DNA from: Mesorhizobium sp. M4B.F.Ca.ET.203.01.1.1 | GTDB lineage: Bacteria; Pseudomonadota; Alphaproteobacteria; Rhizobiales; Rhizobiaceae | Length of the DNA stretch: 40,779 nucleotides | Direction: 5' to 3' | NCBI RefSeq assembly: GCF_004791025.1 | Contig: NZ_SRUO01000017.1 | Location: 1 to 40,779 of the forward strand | Shown here: one piece after another, positions 1 through 7,932 of the stretch | Position numbering within the stretch: the first letter of the stretch is position 1 | Layout: every line of letters starts with the position of its first letter | Program-made: the position numbers and the translations under genes | Notes under the pieces: model-generated | The model's database searches: none | Told to the model about the DNA's origin: nothing | What the model saw: the letters and a program-made list of their open reading frames with translations, nothing else

Positions 1-2
1 AT

Positions 3-200
3 CAGATCTGGGAGAAATTCAAGGGCCTCAGCAGAGAGAACGTTCACCCGCGGTGGCAGGACGAGATCCTCTCGGCAATAGGCAACCTCGAAACGGCAGG
101 CCTTGGGCCCCTTCTGGATGCCCTCTCTCGACGGGGCAGGCGATATGCCGAAGAAGACGCCGCGCGTGAACTGGCCCGATCTTCCGAAGCGTTCCAGTGA
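3..200 (+). CDS. 3' end of an unidentified gene (partial)
   Basis: An open frame enters from the left edge and runs 65 codons to a TGA at 198-200. It reads like real protein: charged, helical, few rare residues, containing NVHPRWQDEILSAIG and a C-terminal stretch rich in Arg, Glu and Ala. The two other forward frames contain early stops or basic low-complexity translations. I do not recognise the family, and the missing N-terminus prevents a functional call. The gene ends about 300 bp before the convergent end of the GlxA-type regulator gene, so it is probably not functionally linked to the sox operon. Confidence 0.45.
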   Translation, partial: QIWEKFKGLSRENVHPRWQDEILSAIGNLETAGLGPLLDALSRRGRRYAEEDAARELARSSEAFQ

Positions 201-497
201 TTCGTCGAGACGGACGGGCAAGCACATAACTGGTATCCAAACGGCCAAGGCCGCTATGGTCTCGGAAGATTTTCCTGAGGCGGGTTGGGGGAGTGTCATG
301 TAGCCCTGCTCTCGTCGACGATATGTCGAAGATTGTCGATGCCGTCTGGATGAAGACGAGGACAGCTTCGCTTTATTCGGCGACCAGATTGCCAAGTAGG
401 CGCTCAGGCCATCCTCTTGCGAGAACATCTCGGCTCGAGGATTGCGTAAAAAGTTTTCGTCTGGCCGACGAGAAGCTCGAGGTTGTGGAGACCTTTC
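201..497. other. intergenic stretch, nothing recognised
   Basis: About 300 bp between the partial gene and the 3' end of the convergent regulator gene. The forward open frame here runs antisense through the regulator gene and has a composition typical of a shadow frame. I see no strong terminator, tRNA or repeat. Confidence 0.4.
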
Positions 498-1517
498 CTA
501 GTCTACACTTGACCGCCCCCCAAAATGCGTCCTGGCGTGATAATTTTCGCTATGGCGGCGCTGTTTGCGGTGGGTTGCGGGACCCACGCCGAAATGGGCC
601 TGAAAGGCCCGTGAGAAATGACTGCGGTTGGAAAAGCCTGTGGCCAGCGCGACTTCGACGAGCGGCAGGTTTGACTGTTGGAGAATCTCGTCGGCCTTCT
701 CCAACCGTAAAGACCGATAGAACTGCATCACGCTCTGTCCTAACTGTTCCGTTGCCAACCGCTCTAATTGCCGCATCCCAATACCACTCAAGTGTACCAG
801 ATCGTCCAGCTTCAGCGGGTCCGCAATGTGGCTTGTCATCAATTGCACCATGGCGACCAGAGCGGGATGGCGCAGATCGTACCTGCGTATTGGGTCCAAT
901 TGCTGAGGGGCCTCGGCCTGCCGGATGCCGGTATGGATGAACCAATCGCTGACCGCACGGGCCAATTCCACACCGTGATCTGAAGCGATCAGCGCATGGG
1001 TCATGTCTAGGGGGGCCATGCCGCCCGCGCAGGTGAAGCGGTCACGATCGATGACGAACAGCCGCCGTTCGATGAGTGCGTCGGGATACATCTCCCGCAT
1101 TGCATCAATGTGCTGCCAGTGAATTGTGAACCGGCGTGACGACATCACACCCGCTGCCGCCAGGATTGCCGCTCCGCCTGAGATTCCGCCCAAAGGCACA
1201 CCCGACCGGGCGAGACGGCGCAGCCAAGCGAGGATCCTGTCGTCTCGATAGGTGAGCGGGTTGCCGCCGGCGACGACGAAGAGAATATCGAAATCAGTGC
1301 CTGCTTGTGAAACAGGTTCGGTCTCGAACGCGCCCGAGACGGAACTGCGCATCCACCCGCCCTTGGCCGACATGAAGTTCAGATCGTAAACAATCCGCCC
1401 GCTAAGCAGGTTGGCGGCGCGCAGCGGCTCGACCGCGGAGGCTGCGGACATCAGGGCATAGCCTTCGATCAGCAGGAAACCGTATCGCCGCGGGCTGCCG
1501 AGATTCCCGTCAATCAT
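498..1517 (-). CDS. GlxA/AraC-family transcriptional regulator, GbdR-like
   Basis: About 339 residues from the start chosen at 1517 (MIDGNLGSPRR); an in-frame start further upstream at 1592 would add 25 residues of non-conserved sequence. The first ~200 residues form a DJ-1/PfpI (class I amidotransferase-like) domain, with GGISGGAAILAAAGV around the position of the nucleophile elbow; no Cys is visible there, as usual in regulators. The last ~100 residues are an AraC DNA-binding domain with two helix-turn-helix units, ending in the AraC signature VALATGFSNRSHFSRAFQAHFG. The gene is divergent from soxBDAG. In pseudomonads the GlxA-type activator GbdR controls sarcosine oxidase genes in response to glycine betaine and dimethylglycine, so an equivalent role is likely here. 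The inducer is inferred, not visible. Confidence 0.88.
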   Translation of the reverse strand: MIDGNLGSPRRYGFLLIEGYALMSAASAVEPLRAANLLSGRIVYDLNFMSAKGGWMRSSVSGAFETEPVSQAGTDFDILFVVAGGNPLTYRDDRILAWLRRLARSGVPLGGISGGAAILAAAGVMSSRRFTIHWQHIDAMREMYPDALIERRLFVIDRDRFTCAGGMAPLDMTHALIASDHGVELARAVSDWFIHTGIRQAEAPQQLDPIRRYDLRHPALVAMVQLMTSHIADPLKLDDLVHLSGIGMRQLERLATEQLGQSVMQFYRSLRLEKADEILQQSNLPLVEVALATGFSNRSHFSRAFQAHFGVGPATHRKQRRHSENYHARTHFGGRSSVD

Positions 1518-1553
1518 CCCGTTGAAAATCCTATCATCCACATCGTTCGCCCA

Positions 1554-1613
1554 TGTCCGGCAAAAGCACACATGAGTCAATTTTGAAAACACCTCACTGC
1601 CCTTGCCGTGACA
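1554..1613. promoter_or_regulatory. divergent regulator/sox promoter region with inverted repeat
   Basis: The 125 bp between the regulator start (1517) and soxB1 (1643) contains TGTCCGGCAA at 1554-1563 and TTGCCGTGACA at 1603-1613. Apart from one inserted base, the second is the reverse complement of the first. A spaced inverted repeat in a divergent intergenic region is a reasonable binding site for the adjacent AraC-type regulator. The match is short and could be chance. Confidence 0.3.
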
Positions 1614-1642
1614 TAGTCTCGGCGGTCCAAGGAGTACTTGAT

Positions 1643-2893
1643 ATGAAGTTTTCCGGATTCCGCATCTTTGCTGAAGCGCTCAAGGGTCACACCGGGTGGC
1701 GGCCGCTCTGGCGCAACCCTGAGCCCAAGCCCGCCTATGACTACGTGATCATCGGCGGGGGCGGTCACGGCTTGGCGACAGCGTATTATTTGGCCAAGAG
1801 TTTCGGGCGATCCCGTATCGCCGTGCTGGAGAAGGGTTGGCTCGGATCCGGGAATGTCGGGCGAAACACGACGATCATCCGGTCGAACTACCTGCTTGCT
1901 GGCAACGAGCCCTTCTATGAGTTCTCGATGAAGCTCTGGGAAGGACTGGAGCAGGAACTCAACTTCAACGCTATGGTTTCCCAGCGCGGCATCATCAACC
2001 TGTTTCATACGGATGCACAGCGTGATGCCTTCCGCCGCCGCGGCAACTCCATGATGCTAGCAGGTGCGGGCGCCCGGCTGCTAGGTCGAGAGGAACTGCG
2101 CGCCATGGTTCCGTTCCTGAACTACGAGAACGCGCGCTTCCCGATCAAAGGTGGCCTGATGCAGCCGCGTGCCGGCACCGCGCGGCACGACGGCGTGGCC
2201 TGGGGCTATGCGCGCGGGGCCGACAGCCACGGCGTGGACCTGATCCAGAATTGCGAGGTGACCGGTTTCCGGCTCGATCGCGGCAAGGTGCGTGGCGTGG
2301 AGACATCGCGCGGCTATATCGACGCCGACAAGGTCGGGGTGGCGGTGGCGGGGTCCTCGGGCCGCGTTATGGCAATGGCTGGAATGCGGCTTCCGATCGA
2401 AAGCCATGTCTTGCAGGCCTTCGTCACGGAGGGGCTCAAACCCACCATTCCCGGTGTGATCACGTTCGGGGCAGGCCATTTCTACATCAGCCAGTCCGAC
2501 AAGGGCGGACTTGTCTTCGGCGGCGATATCGACGGCTACAATTCCTTTGCCCAACGCGGAAACCTGCCGGTGGTAGAGGACGTCGCCGAAGGCGGTATGG
2601 CGCTGATGCCGATGATCGGGCGGGCGAGGCTGCTGCGCATGTGGGGGGGGGTGGTGGACATGTCGATGGACGGTTCGCCGATCATCGACCGCACGCAAAT
2701 TGATGGCCTCTATTTCAACGGCGGCTGGTGCTATGGCGGCTTCAAAGCGACGCCTGCCAGCGGCTATGCCTTCGCCCATCTTCTTGCCACCGGCGCACCC
2801 CACGAGACCGCGCGCGCCTACCGCATCGACCGTTTCGCACGCGGCCATGTGGTTGACGAGCGCGGCGCCGGTGCCCAGCCCAATCTCCACTGA
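1643..2893 (+). CDS. soxB: sarcosine oxidase subunit beta (copy 1)
   Basis: 416 residues from the ATG at 1643, with AAGGAG at 1629-1634 as ribosome binding site; a longer in-frame start at 1553 would overlap the divergent promoter. SoxB is the FAD/FMN subunit that oxidatively demethylates sarcosine to glycine and passes formaldehyde to tetrahydrofolate on SoxA. The dinucleotide-binding motif VIIGGGGHGLATAYYLA lies at about residues 36-52, followed by GNVGRNTTIIRSNYLL. His182 in GTARHDGVAWGYAR fits the histidine that binds FMN covalently in characterised heterotetrameric sarcosine oxidases. The C-terminal GGWCYGGFKATPASG block is typical. It is first of soxB-D-A-G. Specificity could be another N-methyl amino acid. 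Confidence 0.95.
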   Translation: MKFSGFRIFAEALKGHTGWRPLWRNPEPKPAYDYVIIGGGGHGLATAYYLAKSFGRSRIAVLEKGWLGSGNVGRNTTIIRSNYLLAGNEPFYEFSMKLWEGLEQELNFNAMVSQRGIINLFHTDAQRDAFRRRGNSMMLAGAGARLLGREELRAMVPFLNYENARFPIKGGLMQPRAGTARHDGVAWGYARGADSHGVDLIQNCEVTGFRLDRGKVRGVETSRGYIDADKVGVAVAGSSGRVMAMAGMRLPIESHVLQAFVTEGLKPTIPGVITFGAGHFYISQSDKGGLVFGGDIDGYNSFAQRGNLPVVEDVAEGGMALMPMIGRARLLRMWGGVVDMSMDGSPIIDRTQIDGLYFNGGWCYGGFKATPASGYAFAHLLATGAPHETARAYRIDRFARGHVVDERGAGAQPNLH

Positions 2894-2902
2894 GGCGGTC
2901 CA

Positions 2903-3193
2903 ATGCTGATCCCACATCCACTTCTGGGCCCGCGCGATGCGCAGGAATTCACCTATCTGGGCGACGCGCGGCTCATCGACCGTCCAGACCCCTCCGCGCC
3001 CGATGCCGAGGCCGCTTTTTGCGATTACGTCTTCCTGCGCGACAACCCGGCGGGCGTGCACCGCGAACTGTGGTTCCACGAGCAGGGCGACCGGTCATGG
3101 CTGGTGGTCACGCGCGACACGGTCACCCATGAAGTCCTCGGTGCGGAGCTGGCCCGCAATGTCGCCCTTTCGCGGACGAGGTGCGGCAAATGA
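2903..3193 (+). CDS. soxD: sarcosine oxidase subunit delta (copy 1), zinc ligands missing
   Basis: 96 residues, 9 bp after soxB1; the stop overlaps the soxA1 ATG (ATGA). SoxD is the small structural subunit that normally holds a zinc ion through a CPxC pair near the N-terminus and an HxxxC pair further on. Here the N-terminus reads IPHPLLGPRD, so the two cysteines are replaced by His5 and Leu8. The later site reads HEQGD, with His59 kept and the cysteine replaced by Asp63. The conserved body (DYVFLRDNPAG, HRELWFHE, LVVTRDTVTHEVLGAEL) is intact, so this is a true delta subunit that probably lacks the classical zinc site. Copy 2 in this window keeps all four ligands. Confidence 0.92.
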   Translation: MLIPHPLLGPRDAQEFTYLGDARLIDRPDPSAPDAEAAFCDYVFLRDNPAGVHRELWFHEQGDRSWLVVTRDTVTHEVLGAELARNVALSRTRCGK

Positions 3194-6123
3194 CACGGCT
3201 AACCGGAGGGCTGATCGACCGCTCGCAGACCTTGAACTTCAGTTTCGACGGCAAGCGCTACCAGGGCCATCCCGGCGACACGCTCGCCTCGGCGCTGCTG
3301 GCCAATGGCGTTCGTCTGATGGGCCGCAGCTTCAAGTATCACCGCCCGCGCGGGGTTCTCTCGGCCGGTTCGGAAGAACCGAACGCTCTCGTCGAACTGC
3401 GAACGGGGGCACGGCAGGAGCCGAACACGCGAGCCGCGGTGGTGGAGCTGTTCGAAGGGCTGGAGGCGCGAAGCCAGAACCGCTGGCCTTCGCTCGGATT
3501 CGACGCACTGGCGATAAATGACTTGTTGTCGCCCTTCTTGACGGCCGGCTTCTACTACAAGACTTTCATGTGGCCGAAGGGCTTCTGGGAAAAGCTTTAC
3601 GAGCCGGCGATCCGCAGGGCGGCAGGCCTCGGGCGCCTTTCAATGCAGGCCGACCCGGATACATACGACAAGGGTTTCCTGCATTGCGACTTTTTGGTCA
3701 TCGGCGGGGGGGCGGCCGGGCTTGCTGCGGCGCTGACGGCGGCGCGCGGGGGCGCACGTGTGATTTTGGCCGACGAGGATTTCCGCCTGGGCGGGCGGCT
3801 TCTGTCCGAGACGGGAACGCTGGACGGAGGGCAAGCCACCGACTGGGTCTCAGCGTTGGAGGCTGAATTCGAGAGCCTGCCGAATATTCGCGTGATGCGT
3901 CGCACCACGGTTTTCGGGGTCTATGACCACGGCATCTATGGCGCGGTGGAAAGCGTGTCCGATCATCTCCCAGAGGCGAGCGGGCGTGTGCGCCAGACAC
4001 TCTGGCGTATCACGGCGAAGCGCGCGGTACTGGCGGCGGGCGCGACAGAGCGGCCCATCGCCTTTGCCGACAATGACCGTCCCGGGATCATGTTGGCCGG
4101 CGCGATGCGAACTTACGCCAATCGCTGGGCGGCATGCCCGTCCGAGACGGTCGCCGTCTTCACCAATAACGATGACGGTCATCGCACCGCGCGCGATCTG
4201 GCCGCCAAGGATGTCCAGATCGCCGCCGTCATCGACGCGCGCCCCGAGGCGAAGGCTCGCGGTGACTACCGACTGATCGCGGGGGGCATGGTGACTGGCT
4301 CACGCGGCCGGCTTGGCCTGAAGTCGATCGAGGTTCAGGCAAACGGCAGGTCCGAATGGATTGAGTGCGGCGCGCTCGGGGTCTCTGGCGGCTGGAACCC
4401 GAATGTGCATCTCTTTTCGCATCATCGCGGTCGGCCTATTTGGAATGAATCGCTGCAGGCGTTCCTGCCTGGGGAGGATGGTCCTCCAGGATTAATTCCG
4501 GCAGGTGCGGCGGCGGCCAATTTTTCCACCGCCGACGCCTTGCGTTCCGGCGCGCAAGCCGCAAAGCGTGCGATGGACGAACTTGGAATCGCCGCATCGT
4601 CGCCCGATTTGCCGCGCGCGGAGGAGGCAGACTACAAGGTTGCGCCCGTGTTCAATGTACCCGGCAAGAAGCGCGCCTGGGTCGATTTCCAGAATGACGT
4701 GACGGTGAAGGACATCAAGCTCGCCCATGCCGAGAACATGCGGCCGGTAGAGCATCTGAAACGCTACACGACTCTGGGCATGGCGACGGACCAAGGCAAA
4801 ACCGCAAATGTGACCGGTCTTGCCGTGATGGCGGAGCTGACCGGGAGAACGATCCCGGAAACTGGAACAACGATTTTCCGCCCGCCTTACATTCCAGTGA
4901 CGCTCTCGGTCCTGGGCGGCGGCGATATAGGGCGGCATTATAGACCACGCCGCCTCACACCCACCAATCACTGGGCCGAGGGGCAGGGCGCCGTGTTCGT
5001 CGAGGTCGGCCAGTGGATGCGCGCGCAATATTTCCCGCGAGCGGGCGAAACGCATTGGCGCCAGAGCGTGGACCGCGAGGCCGGGGCCGTGCGCAGCGCG
5101 GTGGGCCTGTGTGACGTGACCACGCTCGGCAAGATTGATGTTCAGGGCGCGGACGCGGGCGAGTTTCTCAACCGCCTTTACTGCAACATCATGGCCACGC
5201 TGAAAGTCGGCCGTGTCCGCTACGGGCTTATGCTGCGCGAAGACGGATTTGCCTATGACGACGGCACCTGCGCGCGGCTGGCCGAGGATCATTATGTGGT
5301 CACCACGACGACTGCCAACGCCGGTCTGGTCTATCGCAACATGGAATTCGCGCGGCAATGTCTGTGGTCGGACCTCGACGTCCAGCTCATCTCCACGACC
5401 GATGCGTGGGCACAGATCGCGGTCGCCGGGCCGAAGTCGCGCGCTCTGCTCGCCCGCATCGTTGACGGGTTCGACCTGTCGAACGAGGCCTTCCCCTTCA
5501 TGGCCTGCGCGGAACTCACCGTCTGCGACGGCCTTCGCGCGCGGCTCTTCCGGATCTCCTTCTCGGGCGAACTCGCCTATGAAGTTGCGGTTCCCGCACG
5601 CTTCGGCCACGCATTGATAGAGCGGCTGATGGAACTGGGAGCCGATCTTGGAGCGACGCCCTATGGCACCGAGGCTCTGGGCGTGCTGCGGATCGAGAAG
5701 GGCCACGCCGCCGGCCCCGAATTGAGCGGACAGACGACGGCCGCCATGGTCGGACTTGGCAGTATGGTGTCGCAGAAGAAGGATTCCGTCGGCGCTGTGA
5801 TGTCGCGGCGCGGGGGCCTTGCGGGCGACAGGCGACGCCTGGTGGGGCTGCGGCCCGTCGATCCGGCCGGGAAGGTGGTCAGCGGCTCGCATCTTTTTGC
5901 GGAAGGCGCACCGCGGAAATGCGATACCGATCAGGGCTGGGTCACCTCGGCCTGCTACAGCCCGCATGTCCGCTCGATGATCGGGCTCGGATTCCTAGAA
6001 AAGGGCGATGAACGGCTGGGCGAGGTAATCGTGGCTGCGAACCCGCTCGAAGGTGAAAGCGCGCGCCTGCTGGTCGTGCCTGCCTGTTTCGTCGACCCCG
6101 AGGGAGAACGTCTTCGTGAGTGA
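3190..6123 (+). CDS. soxA: sarcosine oxidase subunit alpha (copy 1)
   Basis: 977 residues from the ATG at 3190, which overlaps the soxD1 stop as ATGA; a GTG at 3181 is less likely. The layout is that of the large alpha subunit. Residues ~10-100 form the ferredoxin-fold segment (GDTLASALLANGVRLMGRSFKYHRPRG) without cluster cysteines. A Rossmann FAD/NAD site follows (LVIGGGAAGLAAALTAARGG, about 169-188), then a flavoprotein core. The C-terminal ~400 residues are a GcvT-type aminomethyltransferase/folate domain (TTLGKIDVQGADAGEFLNRLY, SFSGELAYEVAVP, ALGVLRIEKGHAAGPE). It binds NAD and tetrahydrofolate and converts the methyl group to 5,10-methylene-THF. It is translationally coupled to soxD1 and soxG1. 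Confidence 0.95.
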   Translation: MTRLTGGLIDRSQTLNFSFDGKRYQGHPGDTLASALLANGVRLMGRSFKYHRPRGVLSAGSEEPNALVELRTGARQEPNTRAAVVELFEGLEARSQNRWPSLGFDALAINDLLSPFLTAGFYYKTFMWPKGFWEKLYEPAIRRAAGLGRLSMQADPDTYDKGFLHCDFLVIGGGAAGLAAALTAARGGARVILADEDFRLGGRLLSETGTLDGGQATDWVSALEAEFESLPNIRVMRRTTVFGVYDHGIYGAVESVSDHLPEASGRVRQTLWRITAKRAVLAAGATERPIAFADNDRPGIMLAGAMRTYANRWAACPSETVAVFTNNDDGHRTARDLAAKDVQIAAVIDARPEAKARGDYRLIAGGMVTGSRGRLGLKSIEVQANGRSEWIECGALGVSGGWNPNVHLFSHHRGRPIWNESLQAFLPGEDGPPGLIPAGAAAANFSTADALRSGAQAAKRAMDELGIAASSPDLPRAEEADYKVAPVFNVPGKKRAWVDFQNDVTVKDIKLAHAENMRPVEHLKRYTTLGMATDQGKTANVTGLAVMAELTGRTIPETGTTIFRPPYIPVTLSVLGGGDIGRHYRPRRLTPTNHWAEGQGAVFVEVGQWMRAQYFPRAGETHWRQSVDREAGAVRSAVGLCDVTTLGKIDVQGADAGEFLNRLYCNIMATLKVGRVRYGLMLREDGFAYDDGTCARLAEDHYVVTTTTANAGLVYRNMEFARQCLWSDLDVQLISTTDAWAQIAVAGPKSRALLARIVDGFDLSNEAFPFMACAELTVCDGLRARLFRISFSGELAYEVAVPARFGHALIERLMELGADLGATPYGTEALGVLRIEKGHAAGPELSGQTTAAMVGLGSMVSQKKDSVGAVMSRRGGLAGDRRRLVGLRPVDPAGKVVSGSHLFAEGAPRKCDTDQGWVTSACYSPHVRSMIGLGFLEKGDERLGEVIVAANPLEGESARLLVVPACFVDPEGERLRE

Positions 6124-6676
6124 GCTGATACCCATCACGGCGCTCGGTGCCGCACTACCACGCCTCGCTTCGTTCGGGGCGTTGGAGATTCGGGAGAACG
6201 TTGGTCTGGCGCTTGCCTCTCTGGCGCTGCGCCGCGGAACCATTGGGCCTAGGCCCTTCGGGCTCACTCTGCCAGGACCAGGCCGCTGGATTGCGGGGCA
6301 GGGGGTTGCCGCGCTGTGGACCGGGCCGGATCAGTGGATGATCGAGTATGAAGGCCGCGCCGATCTGGGTTTTGCCGCCGAGCTCAAGCAATTCGCCGCC
6401 GGCTGCTCGGTGACCGAGCAGACCGATGGCTGGGTCGCTTTCGAGATTGTATTGCGGGCCGGGTCAAGGCCTCTCGAGGCATTGCTTTCGAAGCTTATCA
6501 ACATCGATCTCGCGGACTTTGGCCCAGGTCGCGCGAGGCGTACCGGCATTGAGCATATGAGCTGTTTCGTCATCCGCCGCAGCGAAGCTCATGTCGCCGT
6601 TCTGGGGGCGCGGTCATCCGCCGCATCGCTCTGGCACGCGCTGGAAACAGCGGCGAAGCGGCTGGAACGAAAATAA
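6116..6676 (+). CDS. soxG: sarcosine oxidase subunit gamma (copy 1)
   Basis: 186 residues from a GTG at 6116, eight bases before the end of soxA1 (GTGAGTGA) and preceded by GAGGGAG. Frames starting upstream run deep into soxA1 and are unlikely. Gamma is the smallest-conserved subunit of the heterotetramer and belongs to the GcvT-like fold without catalysis of its own. Visible family marks are LTLPGPGRWIAGQGVAALWTGPDQWMI, a central TDGWVAFEI, and a C-terminal RTGIEHMSCFVIRR followed by a Trp/Leu-rich helix. It closes the soxBDAG operon. The glyA, purU or folD genes that often follow in other bacteria are absent. Confidence 0.9.
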   Translation: MSELIPITALGAALPRLASFGALEIRENVGLALASLALRRGTIGPRPFGLTLPGPGRWIAGQGVAALWTGPDQWMIEYEGRADLGFAAELKQFAAGCSVTEQTDGWVAFEIVLRAGSRPLEALLSKLINIDLADFGPGRARRTGIEHMSCFVIRRSEAHVAVLGARSSAASLWHALETAAKRLERK

Positions 6677-6747
6677 CATGACCGGCCACGTCGTCATCGA
6701 ACAGGACACAGTTTGCGTCACCTCGCGCCCAGGGCCCGCACCCCCAC

Positions 6748-6764
6748 GACGCGTTTAGGGCGTC
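6748..6764. terminator. possible bidirectional stem-loop between soxG1 and the IclR gene
   Basis: GACGC at 6748-6752 pairs with GCGTC at 6760-6764 across a 7-base loop, in the 92 bp between two convergent genes. There is no U-run, so it is weak as an intrinsic terminator. Confidence 0.25.
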
Positions 6765-6768
6765 TACT

Positions 6769-7578
6769 TCATATCGTGCGAGCGCCTTGATATCCTAGCC
6801 TCCGCGAGATACTCGCGGCCGCATTCATGACAACAGGCGCCAGCTGAAGTTCACTTTGCTGAGTGAAATGAAAAACCGGCATCGTAACGGCAATTGCCGC
6901 CACAACTCTCCCTCTCCGGTCGTGGATGACGGCTGCGATGGCGGCGGTCTCAGGAATGAACTCGCCGACGTTCAGCGCGTATCCTCGTTCGCGCACGCAA
7001 TGCAGCTCGCGTTCAAGAGCACTCCTCTCGGTGATCGTGCGGTCCGTATGACGTTCTAGGCCGAGAGCCAGAACTTCTTCCAGGGTTGACGCAGGCATCT
7101 GCGACAGCATGACTTTTCCAGTAGCTGTGCAATGCGCCGGGTTGCGGCGCCCTGGTGCAGCGACATGCTTGATCGACCCGGGACCAAGTACGTGCTCGAT
7201 GTTGATAGCCTCCGTCTTGTTCCAAAGACTGAGTGAGGCCGTTTCCCTCGTGCTTTCGGCAAGTTCCTCCAGATGGGGTCGCGCCACACGGACCACGTCA
7301 AGTTCAGCAAGAAGCCTGCTCGCCAGCGCGATCAGCTCAACCCCGAGCACAAACCGTCCCGTTTCTTCGTCACGTTCGACGAATCCGTTGTGCTCAAGCG
7401 TCGACAGTGTCCTCGAAACCGCGCTCGCATGCTGTTCTAGCCGCCGCGCGATCTCATTCACTCCGATCGGCCTTTCACTCGCGCCGACGATCCTCAGCAG
7501 ATTCAACGCGCGTTGAACTGTTGTAACCTCCCCAGGGGCTCGGTCACGGGCGTTCGGGGGATAATTAACAGGATCCAT
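6769..7578 (-). CDS. IclR-family transcriptional regulator
   Basis: 269 residues from an ATG at 7578 with GAGGAG six bases upstream; a TTG at 7605 would be the alternative. Residues ~20-80 are the IclR winged helix (TVQRALNLLRIV, IARRLEQHASAVSRTLSTLEHNGFVERD, then GRFVLGVELIALA). The rest is the effector-binding IclR domain, with RETASLSLW, HCTATGKVML and the RGYALNVGEFIPETAAIAAVI block close to family consensus. It is divergent from the amidase at 7933 and most likely represses it, possibly together with the peptide transporter. The repeat at 7638-7664 is the obvious candidate operator. The effector is unknown. Confidence 0.92.
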   Translation of the reverse strand: MDPVNYPPNARDRAPGEVTTVQRALNLLRIVGASERPIGVNEIARRLEQHASAVSRTLSTLEHNGFVERDEETGRFVLGVELIALASRLLAELDVVRVARPHLEELAESTRETASLSLWNKTEAINIEHVLGPGSIKHVAAPGRRNPAHCTATGKVMLSQMPASTLEEVLALGLERHTDRTITERSALERELHCVRERGYALNVGEFIPETAAIAAVIHDRRGRVVAAIAVTMPVFHFTQQSELQLAPVVMNAAASISRRLGYQGARTI

Positions 7579-7637
7579 CGATGACTCCTCAGCTCCACTT
7601 GACAACTGTTTACACCCCTGTCACATTCCAAATGAAA

Positions 7638-7664
7638 TTGCAACAGCGTTGCATTATTTGCAAC
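7638..7664. promoter_or_regulatory. candidate IclR operator: TTGCAAC repeats with a perfect palindrome
   Basis: TGCAAC-AGC-GTTGCA is a perfect inverted repeat at 7639-7653, and TTGCAAC occurs again at 7658-7664, 20 bp (two helical turns) from the first copy at 7638. It sits 60 bp upstream of the regulator start and overlaps a possible forward promoter (TTGCAT at 7649, CTATAT at 7674, spacing 19). Repeated short sites in a divergent region are typical of IclR operators. Confidence 0.5.
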
Positions 7665-7762
7665 ACACGAGGTCTATATCCCTTAGTGGCATAAGCCCGT
7701 GCTTCTCACGGCCGCACCTCCTCCTTCAACAAGACCTCCACGTTCTCGATTGGGGACTGACA

Positions 7763-7921
7763 ATGGCGATTTCACCAGCCGACCTGCGTTTCCATCGTTC
7801 TGGAGACACGTGTGCTTTCGATCCGGTCGCTATTTGTCATGGATACCGGCTTCGGCGTTGGCAATCCGGGCAGGTTGAGAACACAACCGCGCCAGCCCTC
7901 AATAGAGCAGTTGGCGAGTAA
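7763..7921 (+). other. leader of the amidase gene with a possible 52-residue ORF
   Basis: Between the operator candidate and the amidase there are about 250 bp. An ATG at 7763 opens 52 codons to a TGA at 7919-7921, just before the amidase ribosome binding site. The translation (MAISPADLRFHRSGD...) has no recognisable domain. It may be a leader peptide, a gene remnant or chance; I favour chance. Confidence 0.15.
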
Positions 7922-7932
7922 GGATCTGCCGA

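Noticed and set aside
293..940. 215-codon forward ORF at the left side
   Set aside because: It runs antisense through the AraC domain of the regulator gene, has a Ser/Arg/Pro-rich shadow composition and no domain.
2081..3079. 332-codon reverse ORF across soxB1 and soxD1
   Set aside because: His/Arg/Ala-rich antisense frame without motifs; both forward genes are firmly recognised.
4492..5967. 491-codon reverse ORF inside soxA1
   Set aside because: High-GC antisense shadow; the forward strand encodes clearly conserved SoxA sequence throughout.
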